Below are positions 35,806 through 46,088 of a DNA stretch of 64,000 bases, one piece after another. How positions within the stretch are numbered: position 1 is the first letter of the stretch; each line of letters starts with the position of its first letter. Source of the DNA: Toxoplasma gondii ME49 (taxonomy: Eukaryota; Apicomplexa; Conoidasida; Eucoccidiorida; Sarcocystidae); the NCBI RefSeq assembly GCF_000006565.2, contig NC_031480.1, positions 2,124,144 to 2,188,143 on the forward strand, written 5' to 3'. A model generated the notes under the pieces. It was not told the DNA's origin, ran no database searches, and saw nothing but the letters and a program-made list of their open reading frames with translations. A program made the position numbers and the translations under genes.

Positions 35806-36658
35806 TATATATCTATATCTATATAGATATATATATAAAGATTTATACATATACAGATATATATATATATATATACATATAGATTCGGCTGCATGCATGT
35901 GTTTACTTAGGTTGAGCGGTTTTCACACCATCAGCTGGGACTGTGGAACGAGGAGGGGGAACGCATCCGTTCAGGTCATCTACGATACAGACTGCGCATG
36001 CAGTGCTCGTGCATTAGTCTCAAAACCGAGGTCGCGCCTGCAGTTCCGGAGAGCGCGTCTCGAGAAAAATCTGCGTTCGATGCAGGCGGAGACGCACCAT
36101 GCGAGGCACAAGCTCGACGCCGTCGCGCAGCAGCTTGCACGTTCGTAGCGAGGAATGGACGATGCCAGGCGAGAAGTGGAGCTTCGCCATCTGCGACGAA
36201 GCCACCAAGTGGGTCGCCCAGGCGTCTCGCGAAACGAAAATCCACCGCCCAGCCGAGGAGAGCGAAAGCTGCAAAAGGGTAGCTAAAACTCCGCACGAAG
36301 CCGCCACCGCCTCGGAACAAGGCGAGGCGTGAGAAGCAGAGAGACAGACGGCTTCCTCCATCGGGGCGACAGGGAGTGGAGACGCGGGGAGGATTTCTTT
36401 CAGGCGCCAGAGAAGATCTCGGTGCCTCTTGGACAAGGGGGGAGAGCACGGCTGCGAACACAGACAGCAGCCGCGCTTCGCGAAGCGCATGTAAGTCGGT
36501 CACCAACGCGACGAAGCAGAGCAGAAAACGATTCATGACCCCACAAGCTCCCAAGACTGTACTCATGCTCACTGGCAAACAAACCAACTGTTGCGCTCAC
36601 GCACACGCACACACAATTAGATAAACTCCCTTCCATATATATATATATATATATATAC

Positions 36659-36689
<31 letters not shown>

Positions 36690-36712
36690 TACATATATAT
36701 AAATATATATAC

Positions 36713-36748
<36 letters not shown>

Positions 36749-36749
36749 G
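35806..36749. repeat. TA-rich tracts flanking a candidate upstream exon
   Basis: TA microsatellites at about 35806-35880 and 36637-36749. They bracket the open minus-strand frames at 36020-36590 that could belong to the dioxygenase gene, consistent with intronic DNA. Confidence 0.8.
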
Positions 36750-37290
36750 AGTGTATGCGTGTGCATAGATAGCGGTAGATGTGTACACAAGCAACGCTTT
36801 ATCTTCGTGACGCTTCCTCTCGAACGTCAGAGTTTTGACTCTCTTTGCGGAACGCCCACACCGTATGGTCAAGGACAGAGCGGACTCTTTCTCCTGTCTT
36901 GCAGTGTGTCACACACAGAGACATGGAGAGTCTGTCAGCTCCTTCGCTGCCCCCCTCCTGCGCGTCTTACCACTCCCCCGCATTCTCTCAGAAGACTCCA
37001 GAGCATTCCACATGCATGCAGAGAGGAGTCGGCGAATCGGCCTGCGTCTCGACGAGTTCCGCTTGCTGCACATGCATCGCCTTCTCGGCTTGGGAGTGGC
37101 TCCGCGAAAGGCACCGCGCGAAGCGAGGCCTCTGCGGGGTCTGGGGCAATTTTCCTCGCGCCTGAGACAGGCGCCGACGGCCGGAAAAAGAAGAAACCTG
37201 AAAAGGAGGAGCAAGCGAAAAGGCTGCACCCTGCAGCCACGAGGACCGCCTTCAGGATGTCCCGATTTGCAGACGCATGCATGCACCACG
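35976..37290 (-). other. Candidate N-terminal exons of the dioxygenase gene
   Basis: Two minus-strand stretches could supply the missing start. One, at 36150-36000, contains an ATG frame (MAKLHFSPGIVHSSLRTCKL) or, in another frame, a segment ending MHEHCMRSLY with a GTAGAT donor whose phase fits the exon at 35619. The other, from an ATG near 37286, begins MHASANRDILKAVLVAAGCS and continues into a hydrophobic Phe-rich segment like a signal anchor. I could not connect either with certainty. They may instead be a separate small gene or non-coding. Confidence 0.3.
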
Positions 37291-37299
37291 ATAAAGCCA

Positions 37300-38385
37300 G
37301 GAACGCGGTGGCCGGAACATCACAGGGAGGCTGCGCGGGCGGCGAAGACCGGCCAGAGGACGCAGGGCTGTCTGACGAACACGGTCCTGAACCAACACAG
37401 GAAGGAGACAGAGAGGAGACGCCAATGTTGAGAGGGGAAAGCTTTGAGAAACAACTTCTAACGCGAGCCAATGGAGCGCCACCTTCACACGAAAGAACAG
37501 AAGCGAGAGAGAGAGAATCTGGGTGATATGTGGATACGAACTTGCGCCCATCCTGGAATCTCCCGCATGCACACATACACACATACATACACACAGATCT
37601 GAAATGAACCTACAAGGTGATAGAGGAATCAACTCCGTAAGTCAGGATGCATGTCGCTGCCAAAGCATGCGAGATAATGGACATCTCGAACGCCTCAATT
37701 CGTATCCATCTATATGTGCAGAAATCGCTCGACGATCAACTTCCGGCGATCCACCACGGCCGCACTCCATAGAGGAAGCAAATTGCGTCGAGCGAACAAA
37801 ATGCGTCAGTTTCTGAATCAGGAGTCACGGAGATGGACACCCGCAGCCTGGGGTCGACGGCAAAAACGCAACTCACCGTCGAGCTCTGCCGCTGTCGGAA
37901 GTCGAGAAAAGGCGAAGCCGCACGGAATCTCCACTTCTTCATCTGGACAACAACAAACATCATCATCTGGACAACAACAAACATCATCATCTGGACAACA
38001 ACCAACATCACTTCCGAGTAAAGGACATTGTTAAAACTCCCCACAGACACTGGCGAAGGCGCCCCATGCCAAACACACTGGGGGTGTGTGACCACATGGC
38101 TCCATATATACATACACAGATATATACATACATATACATATATATACATATATATATATATATATGTATATCTGTATATATGTACGGTGCATGCACAGTG
38201 TTGGGGAATTGGGCACTCCTTTACTTAGGTTCGCAAGTGGACGCGAGTGTTTCGATCATGGAAACGGATTTTCGATCTTTGCTGATCTCGGCGCATGCAC
38301 ACGACTGGGAGACTGCAGATCTGATCCCCCTCATGTCGAAACGAAGACACGATCTAGAAAATACCAGCCGAACACAGACAACTCG
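37300..38385. other. Intergenic region with minisatellite
   Basis: 3' flank of the 38.4 kb gene and possible promoter of the dioxygenase gene. It contains a 24-bp minisatellite and a TA tract at about 38104-38170. A plus-strand frame (37714-38034) crosses the minisatellite but has no other support. Confidence 0.4.
37940..38011 (+). repeat. 24-bp minisatellite, three copies
   Basis: Unit CATCTGGACAACAACAAACA plus TCAT, two exact copies and a third with small changes. Read on the plus strand it encodes an eight-residue unit (SGQQQTSS) three times inside a short open frame. Confidence 0.9.
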
Positions 38386-41300
38386 CTAGCTCGCCGCGGA
38401 TGCCAGTCCCGAGACAGGGTCCACGCTTCCGCGGCAGGGAACTCTCGACTTCCACAACGCAGCCGAGAGCCAGCAGCTCTCCCTGTGCATGTGCGTCGCC
38501 TCTGCTGCGTATTTTTCTGGCTTCTCCCGCTGCGTCGCCTGTCCCGCCCCAGCGTGGTTGAAAGACGTACCTTCGGCGGGAGAGCAGAGAAGCTGTTGCG
38601 CGCTCTCAGTTTGTCGTTCTGCCGCAAGAAAGCAGAACGCATCGCGAGCCATGCGCGGATAGATCATCCACCGGTTCTCGAGCTCCGCAGCTGATCCCGA
38701 TGGAGAGGTGTACGCCTTGCCCCGTGAAGGAGCCCAGTCGTCGTTTCCACTTCTCTCTTTTCGCAAGCCAGATGTGAAGCCGTCTGCGGCGCCTCGCCCT
38801 CCATCTGTTCCCTCCCGGTCGTCATGGACCCCCTTCGTCCCTTTGGCGCATTCGTCTTCTTCCCCACAGATGCTTTGCTTGGTCTCAGCGTTGGCAAGCT
38901 TCGCTGTTTCACATGCGTACTCGTCTTTCTCGACATCGGCTGCTTCGGGAGCCTCTCTTGTGCCTTCGCTCTCCCCAAGCTCCCTGTCAGTGGCTGCCGG
39001 GCGTTTCGCTGCTTCCCTTTTCACCTGAGGGTGTAGCGGTCTTTGCTCTCCTCCTGTTTCGCCACTGCCGTGTTCGTCGAAACTTCTCTTCGTCCCAGAA
39101 GAAGGCGTGACTGTGGACCAGGCGATCCTGGGGAAGTCTCGCGAGTGCAAAGTTAACTTCGCTTTCCTTCGCCGTCGCGCCGACGCGTTTTCGTCCTCGG
39201 ACTCTCCTGTGGCTTTCACTGCATGCGCCACGGCGGCCGCGGCGACGATCGCCGACGCCCCGACCGCTGTCAGGATGTACGCGCCCTGTTGGCAAATCAG
39301 ACGCACTGATTTGTGGTACTCTTCTGTCAGAGTGTCGAGGTGAATCGCCTGCTTCTCAGTTTCCTCCAGAACGCCTCGGGGCTTCCAGGGACCCCACACG
39401 AGCGCGGCGCCTCCGCCTGGCTTCCTCGCCGCCCCCGGAGGCACACATGCCTGGCTCAAAAGTCGCGCCGTCCTGCTCGCAGTCTTCTCCGACGCCGCAG
39501 GTCGCGGCCGGTGAACTTGGAGGGATCGGAGGCTGGACAGGCCACTCAGATTTGCAAAGAAAGGTGACACGAGCCTCAAGCAGGACTTGTCCTCGGCCTG
39601 GACTCCGCAGCGCTCCGTCTGCGTTTTCGGCAATCCCCTGTGGTGCTGGAGGTTGCCTCCCTTGCCTCCTGCAGTCTGACTGTTCGACGCCAACTCGCTT
39701 CCCCTCTTAGGGACAGGCGGCGTATGTAGATGCCCCGAAACGTCGGACTTCGTCGAACAAGCTAGGTCTGAATCAGGGGGTCGGTGATTCCCACAGTTCC
39801 GCCTGCTCGGGTCGCCTTTTGGAGAACTCTGTTTGTGTGCAGGGCATGTCATCGGCACTCGCTTTTTCCCCACGACGCCAGGTCTCTCCGCCGCTTTCTC
39901 GGGCCTTTCTGGCGAGTCTGCAAGCATCGTCGGGTGGATTTCAAACGCCTCCATTCCATGTGCACCACCCCCCCAAGGGCGAGCTGCAGTACTCGACTTT
40001 GAGGCTCCTGCTGGCGCGGCCTTCCCGCGCGGAAGTGACACCGTAAGTGGAGACGCATCTCCTTCTTCCGCAGGTTCCCCCTTGACCCCAACAGGCCCCT
40101 CGCCGACCGCGCGCAGGCCATCGGCTCTGTTCCGTTCGTCGCTCGCAGCTTTCCCACTGACGCGGCGTTTCTTGTTTATGCTCTGCGGCGCAGAGCTTGG
40201 GAAGCTGTCGCCATCTTCGCCTCCTCCGTTTTCGGAAGTCTCCCGGCCTGCCTCACCCTGGAGGCCAACTCGCGCTCTCTGCGCATGAAGAGCCCCGGCG
40301 AACCGCCCCCGACACTGGCACTGACTGGCCCGGCCTCCACAGTCTGCGCATCGCACGCGGAAGGTGGGGCGCGAAGGCCGCACCGACCGCCTGACCCAGC
40401 CTGTGAAGTCTTCTTGGGCTCCAGCGCCAGTCGGCGACACCACAAGCGCGTCCGCAACCGCCGCGGCAACAGCAGCCGCAGTCGCTGCGGCAGCCTCCGC
40501 GTTCTCCTTGTCGGGAGGCGGCTCTGGCGCCAGGGTCTCCTCCGGCGCCTGTCTTTGGCGTTTTTTCTTCAGGCCTGAGACAGAACGCGCTCGTTTTCTC
40601 GCCAGCTGCACGGCAGGCGTATCCGCCGTATCGCCCGCGGAACGCGGGGCCTCGCCCAGATGCAGGGGGTGCGCCCTGGAGGCCTTGGAGACCGCCGGCC
40701 CAGTCAACCGCCTTCTTGAAGCCTTGCCGGCGCGTCTGTGTAGCAAGGGAGAGGCACACGGCGACTTCTCGCCGGATTGCGCTTCTGCCGGTCCAGAGGG
40801 TATGGCCGGCGAAGCTTCCGACGAGTGCCTGAAGGGTGCTCCGGGTCCATGAGAGTGTGGCGCTCCATTTGCAGGCCGGGACAAGTAGGAAAGGTAGGCT
40901 GCCTGCGCGGCCGAAGCCTGGTTTTTTGGTAGCGCTTGATACGCCAGAAAATGCTGCTGCTGCAGCAATGTCCACAGTCTCTCTCGGGAGACCTGGCCAG
41001 CGGCGATTTGCGCAGCTTCGTGATCTCCCCGGTTGCCTCCCCAACTTGGCGACCCGTCAGAAAGACCTTCCTTCGCCCCCGTTCTCGCGTACAAATCTGG
41101 TGGAGACGGCATGTTCACCGGCCGTGCGACAGGCGCAGCGGCGGCAAAAAAGGCCTGAGCGGTTGCGGGAGTTTCTGGCCTGTGCAGGCCTCGCCCCAGG
41201 GGCGTCAAAAGGTTCGGCACTGTCATCGCCGGTGGTGCCCCCGTGGCGCGCAAGCCCGCCGTTCGTCGCATGCATTCTTGGAGAAGAAGCTGAACAAATT

Positions 41301-42072
41301 TCTGCCGCTCCTGAGGGGACAGAAGAGTCTGCACACATCGATCGTTGCCCTCGGTCTCCCTCCCTTCGTGGAGGTTCCCCGCGGCACTGCCTACGTTCGC
41401 GAGCTGCCCCGCGTACGAGCCCGAGAGCTGTTCTCGTGTGTCAGGGAGAGTCGTCTGCTCGGTCAATGTTTCCTTTTGAACAAGAGAACTGATCGTCTCT
41501 TGCGCTGCCCTGTTTGCATGCACAGGAGGCGGCACAGGCGCCGAGGACGAGGGACGGGCCAGGCCGGACTGAGGCGCCCCCGGGAAAGCCAAACTGCCAG
41601 GCGGCATCCCAAAATGGGGCTGGCCCCCCGCCGGCAACCGCTCCTGAAGAAGGCGCAGCGAACCGATCAGCGGGTTCAGAATATTCGCTTTTTGCTCTGC
41701 GTCGACTGGACCTCTCAAAAAGTGATTCAAACTATTTAGAGAAGCCAGCAGACTCGGCAAACCCAGTCCCGAGCCTGGCGAAGCAGCTGGAGTAGCTGCC
41801 GCAGCCGGGATGCCTGGCCTCAGCGTCGGGCAAGCTGGCAGCGGTGCTCCCTGGTCAGGGGAGACGTGGGAATTTGCGATCAAGTTAGGAGCTGAGAGAC
41901 CGCCAGACGGACTCATTTCACAAGTCGAATTCGCAACAATCCCCCGATCTCCACTTTGCATCGCAGACACATGCCCCGGTTGAAGCTGAAGGGCACCGGA
42001 CGCACCGGGCCCCGGAAACGCGCCAGTCTCGCGCTGTTTGAGCAGCGCGAGCATATCCTTGAGCGATTCCAT
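38386..42072 (-). CDS. Large single-exon protein with nuclear features, unrecognised
   Basis: 1,228 residues from the ATG at 42072 (MESLKDMLALLKQRETGAF); the frame is open a little further upstream but this start has a good context. I do not recognise the family. The N-terminal ~450 residues are Pro/Gly/Ala-rich with a Leu-rich helical patch (GLPSLLASLNSLNHFLRG). A bipartite basic signal (RKRARSVSGLKKKRQRQAP) lies near residue 490, followed by an alanine-rich helix. Near residue 570 is a small Cys cluster (CADCGGRASQCQC) that could bind one metal ion. A further helical region near residue 940 (EEYHKSVRLICQQGAYILTA) runs into an Ala/Val-rich hydrophobic stretch of about 25 residues and a basic ARRRRKAK patch. 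The rest is Glu/Lys/Arg low complexity. A nuclear chromatin- or transcription-associated role is an inference from composition alone. Confidence 0.75.
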   Translation of the reverse strand: MESLKDMLALLKQRETGAFPGPGASGALQLQPGHVSAMQSGDRGIVANSTCEMSPSGGLSAPNLIANSHVSPDQGAPLPACPTLRPGIPAAAATPAASPGSGLGLPSLLASLNSLNHFLRGPVDAEQKANILNPLIGSLRLLQERLPAGGQPHFGMPPGSLAFPGAPQSGLARPSSSAPVPPPVHANRAAQETISSLVQKETLTEQTTLPDTREQLSGSYAGQLANVGSAAGNLHEGRETEGNDRCVQTLLSPQERQKFVQLLLQECMRRTAGLRATGAPPAMTVPNLLTPLGRGLHRPETPATAQAFFAAAAPVARPVNMPSPPDLYARTGAKEGLSDGSPSWGGNRGDHEAAQIAAGQVSRERLWTLLQQQHFLAYQALPKNQASAAQAAYLSYLSRPANGAPHSHGPGAPFRHSSEASPAIPSGPAEAQSGEKSPCASPLLHRRAGKASRRRLTGPAVSKASRAHPLHLGEAPRSAGDTADTPAVQLARKRARSVSGLKKKRQRQAPEETLAPEPPPDKENAEAAAATAAAVAAAVADALVVSPTGAGAQEDFTGWVRRSVRPSRPTFRVRCADCGGRASQCQCRGRFAGALHAQRARVGLQGEAGRETSENGGGEDGDSFPSSAPQSINKKRRVSGKAASDERNRADGLRAVGEGPVGVKGEPAEEGDASPLTVSLPRGKAAPAGASKSSTAARPWGGGAHGMEAFEIHPTMLADSPERPEKAAERPGVVGKKRVPMTCPAHKQSSPKGDPSRRNCGNHRPPDSDLACSTKSDVSGHLHTPPVPKRGSELASNSQTAGGKGGNLQHHRGLPKTQTERCGVQAEDKSCLRLVSPFFANLSGLSSLRSLQVHRPRPAASEKTASRTARLLSQACVPPGAARKPGGGAALVWGPWKPRGVLEETEKQAIHLDTLTEEYHKSVRLICQQGAYILTAVGASAIVAAAAVAHAVKATGESEDENASARRRRKAKLTLHSRDFPRIAWSTVTPSSGTKRSFDEHGSGETGGEQRPLHPQVKREAAKRPAATDRELGESEGTREAPEAADVEKDEYACETAKLANAETKQSICGEEDECAKGTKGVHDDREGTDGGRGAADGFTSGLRKERSGNDDWAPSRGKAYTSPSGSAAELENRWMIYPRMARDAFCFLAAERQTESAQQLLCSPAEGTSFNHAGAGQATQREKPEKYAAEATHMHRESCWLSAALWKSRVPCRGSVDPVSGLASAAS

Positions 42073-44372
42073 GGCACAACAAATGAAGGAAAAACAACTG
42101 TGGTGAAGAAGCGTCCAAACATACAGGCTGGGTGTCACGGCGCCTCACAGCCACGAAGCGCATGCAACCGATGTGTGGCACCGTCGCTAGCCTCGTGGAC
42201 GTCGCACTGCGCGCACGCATTTCCACTTTGAAATCGCGGGTTTTGAATCTAAACGGCTGACAGTAAACTTCCATTTGTTTCCCTGTTTCAGGCGGCGCGG
42301 CTCTTGCCTGCAGCTATTCGCTTAAAAGGAAGTGCACAGAATCAACACTCGAGCGGGGCCGGGCCGCAGCACACCGAGACAGTATCACACCACAACAAGG
42401 CTGGCGATACGGCATCCGCTCGCGCGCGAAAATGCGAATTTCTAGGAACCAGATCGATTCTTGGTTCCAATTAGAGAAGAGTGATTCGGGGGCGTAACGC
42501 AGAAACGCAGCCGCTGTGTTCATGACTTCGGTAACCGCTACGCCCAGCGAACCCAGCTTGCGATTGTTGTCGCGGCCGAGTGACGGGTGCAGAGAGCCCG
42601 GGAAACGGACTGAGACAGTTCGCTCTTCCTTTTCTACGATTCTAAATGCCTCTTCTCGATTCAGGGCAGACAGAACGAAAGCGGTTACTACAGCTCCAAT
42701 CTCATGGTCGCGTTGACGGCGACTGTGTGCATTTCGTTATATCGATGCGTGTTCCATCGCTGCTGAACGCAGGCAGCATGTGGAGAAAGCAGCTGATCCA
42801 CAGTCGCTCATTTCGAGCTGTCTGTCCTGGCAGCAGCTTGTGATCCAGTGAGGATGTATAGAGTTGGAGAGGCAGCGGATTTCCCCAGAAAGCAGATTCA
42901 CCGACGGCTTCAGCTGTACGGTGGCGTTCCTCGTGGGTTGAGATCACCTTACGAAGTACCGCCCTCGAACAAGTCACCGGCATTTCCCTTGCCCTGATGT
43001 GGATGCAGAAAGGCGTATTCATTTGTATTTGGTGGTTGCAGTATGTCCACTGTCGAACAGCACCGCAACTGTCTCGGCACCCGTGGCTTAGGATTGTTTC
43101 GACACGAAGGCAAGCTCGAGTCTTTTTGGTTTTCTTTTCGAGGCTGTGCCCTGCGTGCATACCTCAGAAAAGGGCCCGCTGGAACGTTTGCACTAAAGGA
43201 AGCGGTCAGATGACTTCTGTGTTCTTTGCATGTGCCGGAAACTTCGCTCACAACAGCTTATCGCGTCCACTCTGTTACTGCCTCCGCCGTCTAGGTAGCG
43301 AACAGCCTGTGCTTGCGAATCTTCCAAACAGCTGGAAAAAGCGGTAAAACTACATGTCAGGTATCGTTTTGTCGAATTTAAAGAAAAGTAGACCATCCAA
43401 AATGCCTCCTGAAAAACCAACAGCGACACCACACCTTCGCGTGCATATCCACGCGCGCAGGTGGAATTGATGCTTCACACACTGCGGTAGTCAGGTGGGG
43501 TGGCAGTTCGCCGATGAATGCACAGAGCGACAGAGTGAGAATCAGTATGCGCCAACCAACCTCTGTAGACTCCCCTTTTTATGCGATGTATCTGCACATA
43601 CTCCCTTTACAAATGAATTTCTAACAGAAAGTTATGCAAATATGTATCACCTTCCTGACTGGTCAACACATAGAGACAAGTGAACAAAGAACGATGTGGC
43701 AATTCGTACGAAAACTGCACTTTGCGGCTGTTTTCCGTCTTCATCTATGTGTGCGCCTCTTTGCCTTTTTGAGCGCATGGCTCCGTATTTGTTTGCATGC
43801 ACTTGGCCAACTGGCGACAGTTGCACTTGACCTCAAGAAATACGGATCTCTCAAAACAACTTTTATCGCATGCTCTGACGCACCTGCGCAATCGTGAGTG
43901 GCGAAGCAGACCTGAGGCAGGTGACAGACGGGGCAGAGAAGCAAATGCGCAAGCATGTGTAGGTTGGCAAATGTCACGACACCGCAAATATGCGGACGTA
44001 CAGATAACGCGGTCGACGCATTTCTCACCCGATTTGTTCTGAGAAAGTAAGGAGCGGCACATGCTTACTCAATTCCTTTCTCTCGCGCGTGGATCGCCTT
44101 GACGCAACTCCACTCCCAAGTTCTAAACCGACGTATCTATCACTCTGAATCAGCTGATTCTAATCTTGGATGTCTTCGCTTACCGGACCCAAGTTCTACG
44201 TAATGCACTTATAACATGGTGATCATGGAGAGCACAGGACAACTTGGATCCCGTAAACAAAGACCTTCAAGATCTAGATCTGTTGTAAACATACAACCAA
44301 ATGCATTCACACAGATATCTATGTAGGCATACATGTACACGGTTGTGTTAGAGAGATATGCCTATCTTTCGG

Positions 44373-44413
<41 letters not shown>

Positions 44414-44473
44414 GCGTATAAAAACTCTAATCCGTTCGCCGAAAAGTGTATAAGGAGAAGCGATCTGCCTTAC
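42073..44473. other. Intergenic or intronic, no gene supported
   Basis: It holds the 5' flank of the 38.4-42.1 kb gene and the 3' side of the HAD phosphatase gene, whose last exon may lie here if the donor at 44473 is used. Short frames on both strands show no splice-supported chain. A TA tract lies at about 44378-44412. Confidence 0.4.
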
Positions 44474-45261
44474 ATGCATGGTGGGTTGGAGAGTTCTGAG
44501 GTGAGCTGGAGCCAGGAAGTCTCTTTCGTGAGCGTCGACAGTCACCCGTCCATGTCGAGCCTGGGCATTTGTCAGTTCGTCGAGCATCGCCTCGCCTGCG
44601 GCCCTCGCGGCGTCAGTCGCACTTCCTCGGCCGTGAAAACTTTGAAGGAAATTCAAAAGTTCCGGTTGTGCATTTCGCACGCAGACGCCGAGAATGTCGG
44701 GGTCGCAAAACATGTCGATGTCGTTTCCACTGTCGCCAGCGACGATCGTCTGCATACTCACGCAAGCCGGAGAAAACAAAACGCGCTCGCGACGCCCAAG
44801 CCAAGAACGAATCTCGAGATTCACCTTTCCTTCGCACGAGGTCCACTATGTCGTACCCCCGGACTCGACAAGGCGGCGGCATCCATGGGGGTGGGCCAAC
44901 CTGTCGAGTCGAACACTGACAGGCATACTCGCCTGTGCACTCTTATCCGAAATGCACCCGGTGGAAAAAAGCCGTGGAATGGCGATGACAGAAATAACCT
45001 GATTGCATCCATACCCGTGACTTCTTGAAACCGAGTTGCTCCATGACGAAGAGGGATGCATTCAACTTTCCACCTGCATCGCAAGAACAACGAACTCATC
45101 AAATGACTGACCACGTTCTCCACTTCCCATATATCTACAAATACATATATGTATATATACATATATATATATAATTAGGCATGTGATGGGATACGATATC
45201 TGGGACAGACCAATGTAATATATATATATATATATGTAGACACATACATCCGCATATGAAC

Positions 45262-45299
<38 letters not shown>

Positions 45300-46057
45300 C
45301 TGCGAGATAGGTAGAGAGAGAGGGATGTCGTTTCATGGAAAGCTCTGTACATGTCTGCATGCGTTTCCATCCAAGTGTGCATCTGCGTCTGTACGCGTCA
45401 TGTCGGCAGCGGCGCCAGTGTCTCTTCGCGAGTGGACGCGTGCGAAGCCTCAGCCCTCCGCGCGTCTCTCACCGGCTCTGGGAAGAATGTCGAGGTATCT
45501 CCAGTCTCCGCCACCACTCACGCAGATCTTTTTGCTGTGAGAGTCGATAAGCGATCGGAGATAGGCCACAGCGGTCGCCTCCGTGGGTCTCCCGTTCTGT
45601 TGAGCTTTGCAGGCGACAGCGGGGCCGGTCTCCGAGTCACTGGTGCTCGGGGGCATGTGCAGCGCCGCATGGACGAGGTCCAGTGGAACAGACACAGACA
45701 GACGATACGGGTCGTGAAACGCATTTCCGTTCACATGACACCCCGCCATCGTCGCCTGAGTGAGAGAGAAAAAACGCAACGGGTCACGAACAGGCCGTGA
45801 GTGGTGACTGAAGCATTCGTTCACAGACGCTAACAGACTCAGTGACATATCCACGCAGACGTGTGTAGATATTGACAGAACGGCAGAGACTGTGATGCGC
45901 ATATAAGCAGCAGACAGTCTAGGTCTTACGCGACAGTCGTGCATAATCAAGTGACGCGGTTGCCTGACCTACACGGCGATCGCTTGCTGATCGCCTACGT
46001 CCTAAAAGCACATATATACAGATACGTATTTCTGCCTCAACACTCACTCAGAGACGC

Positions 46058-46088
<31 letters not shown>

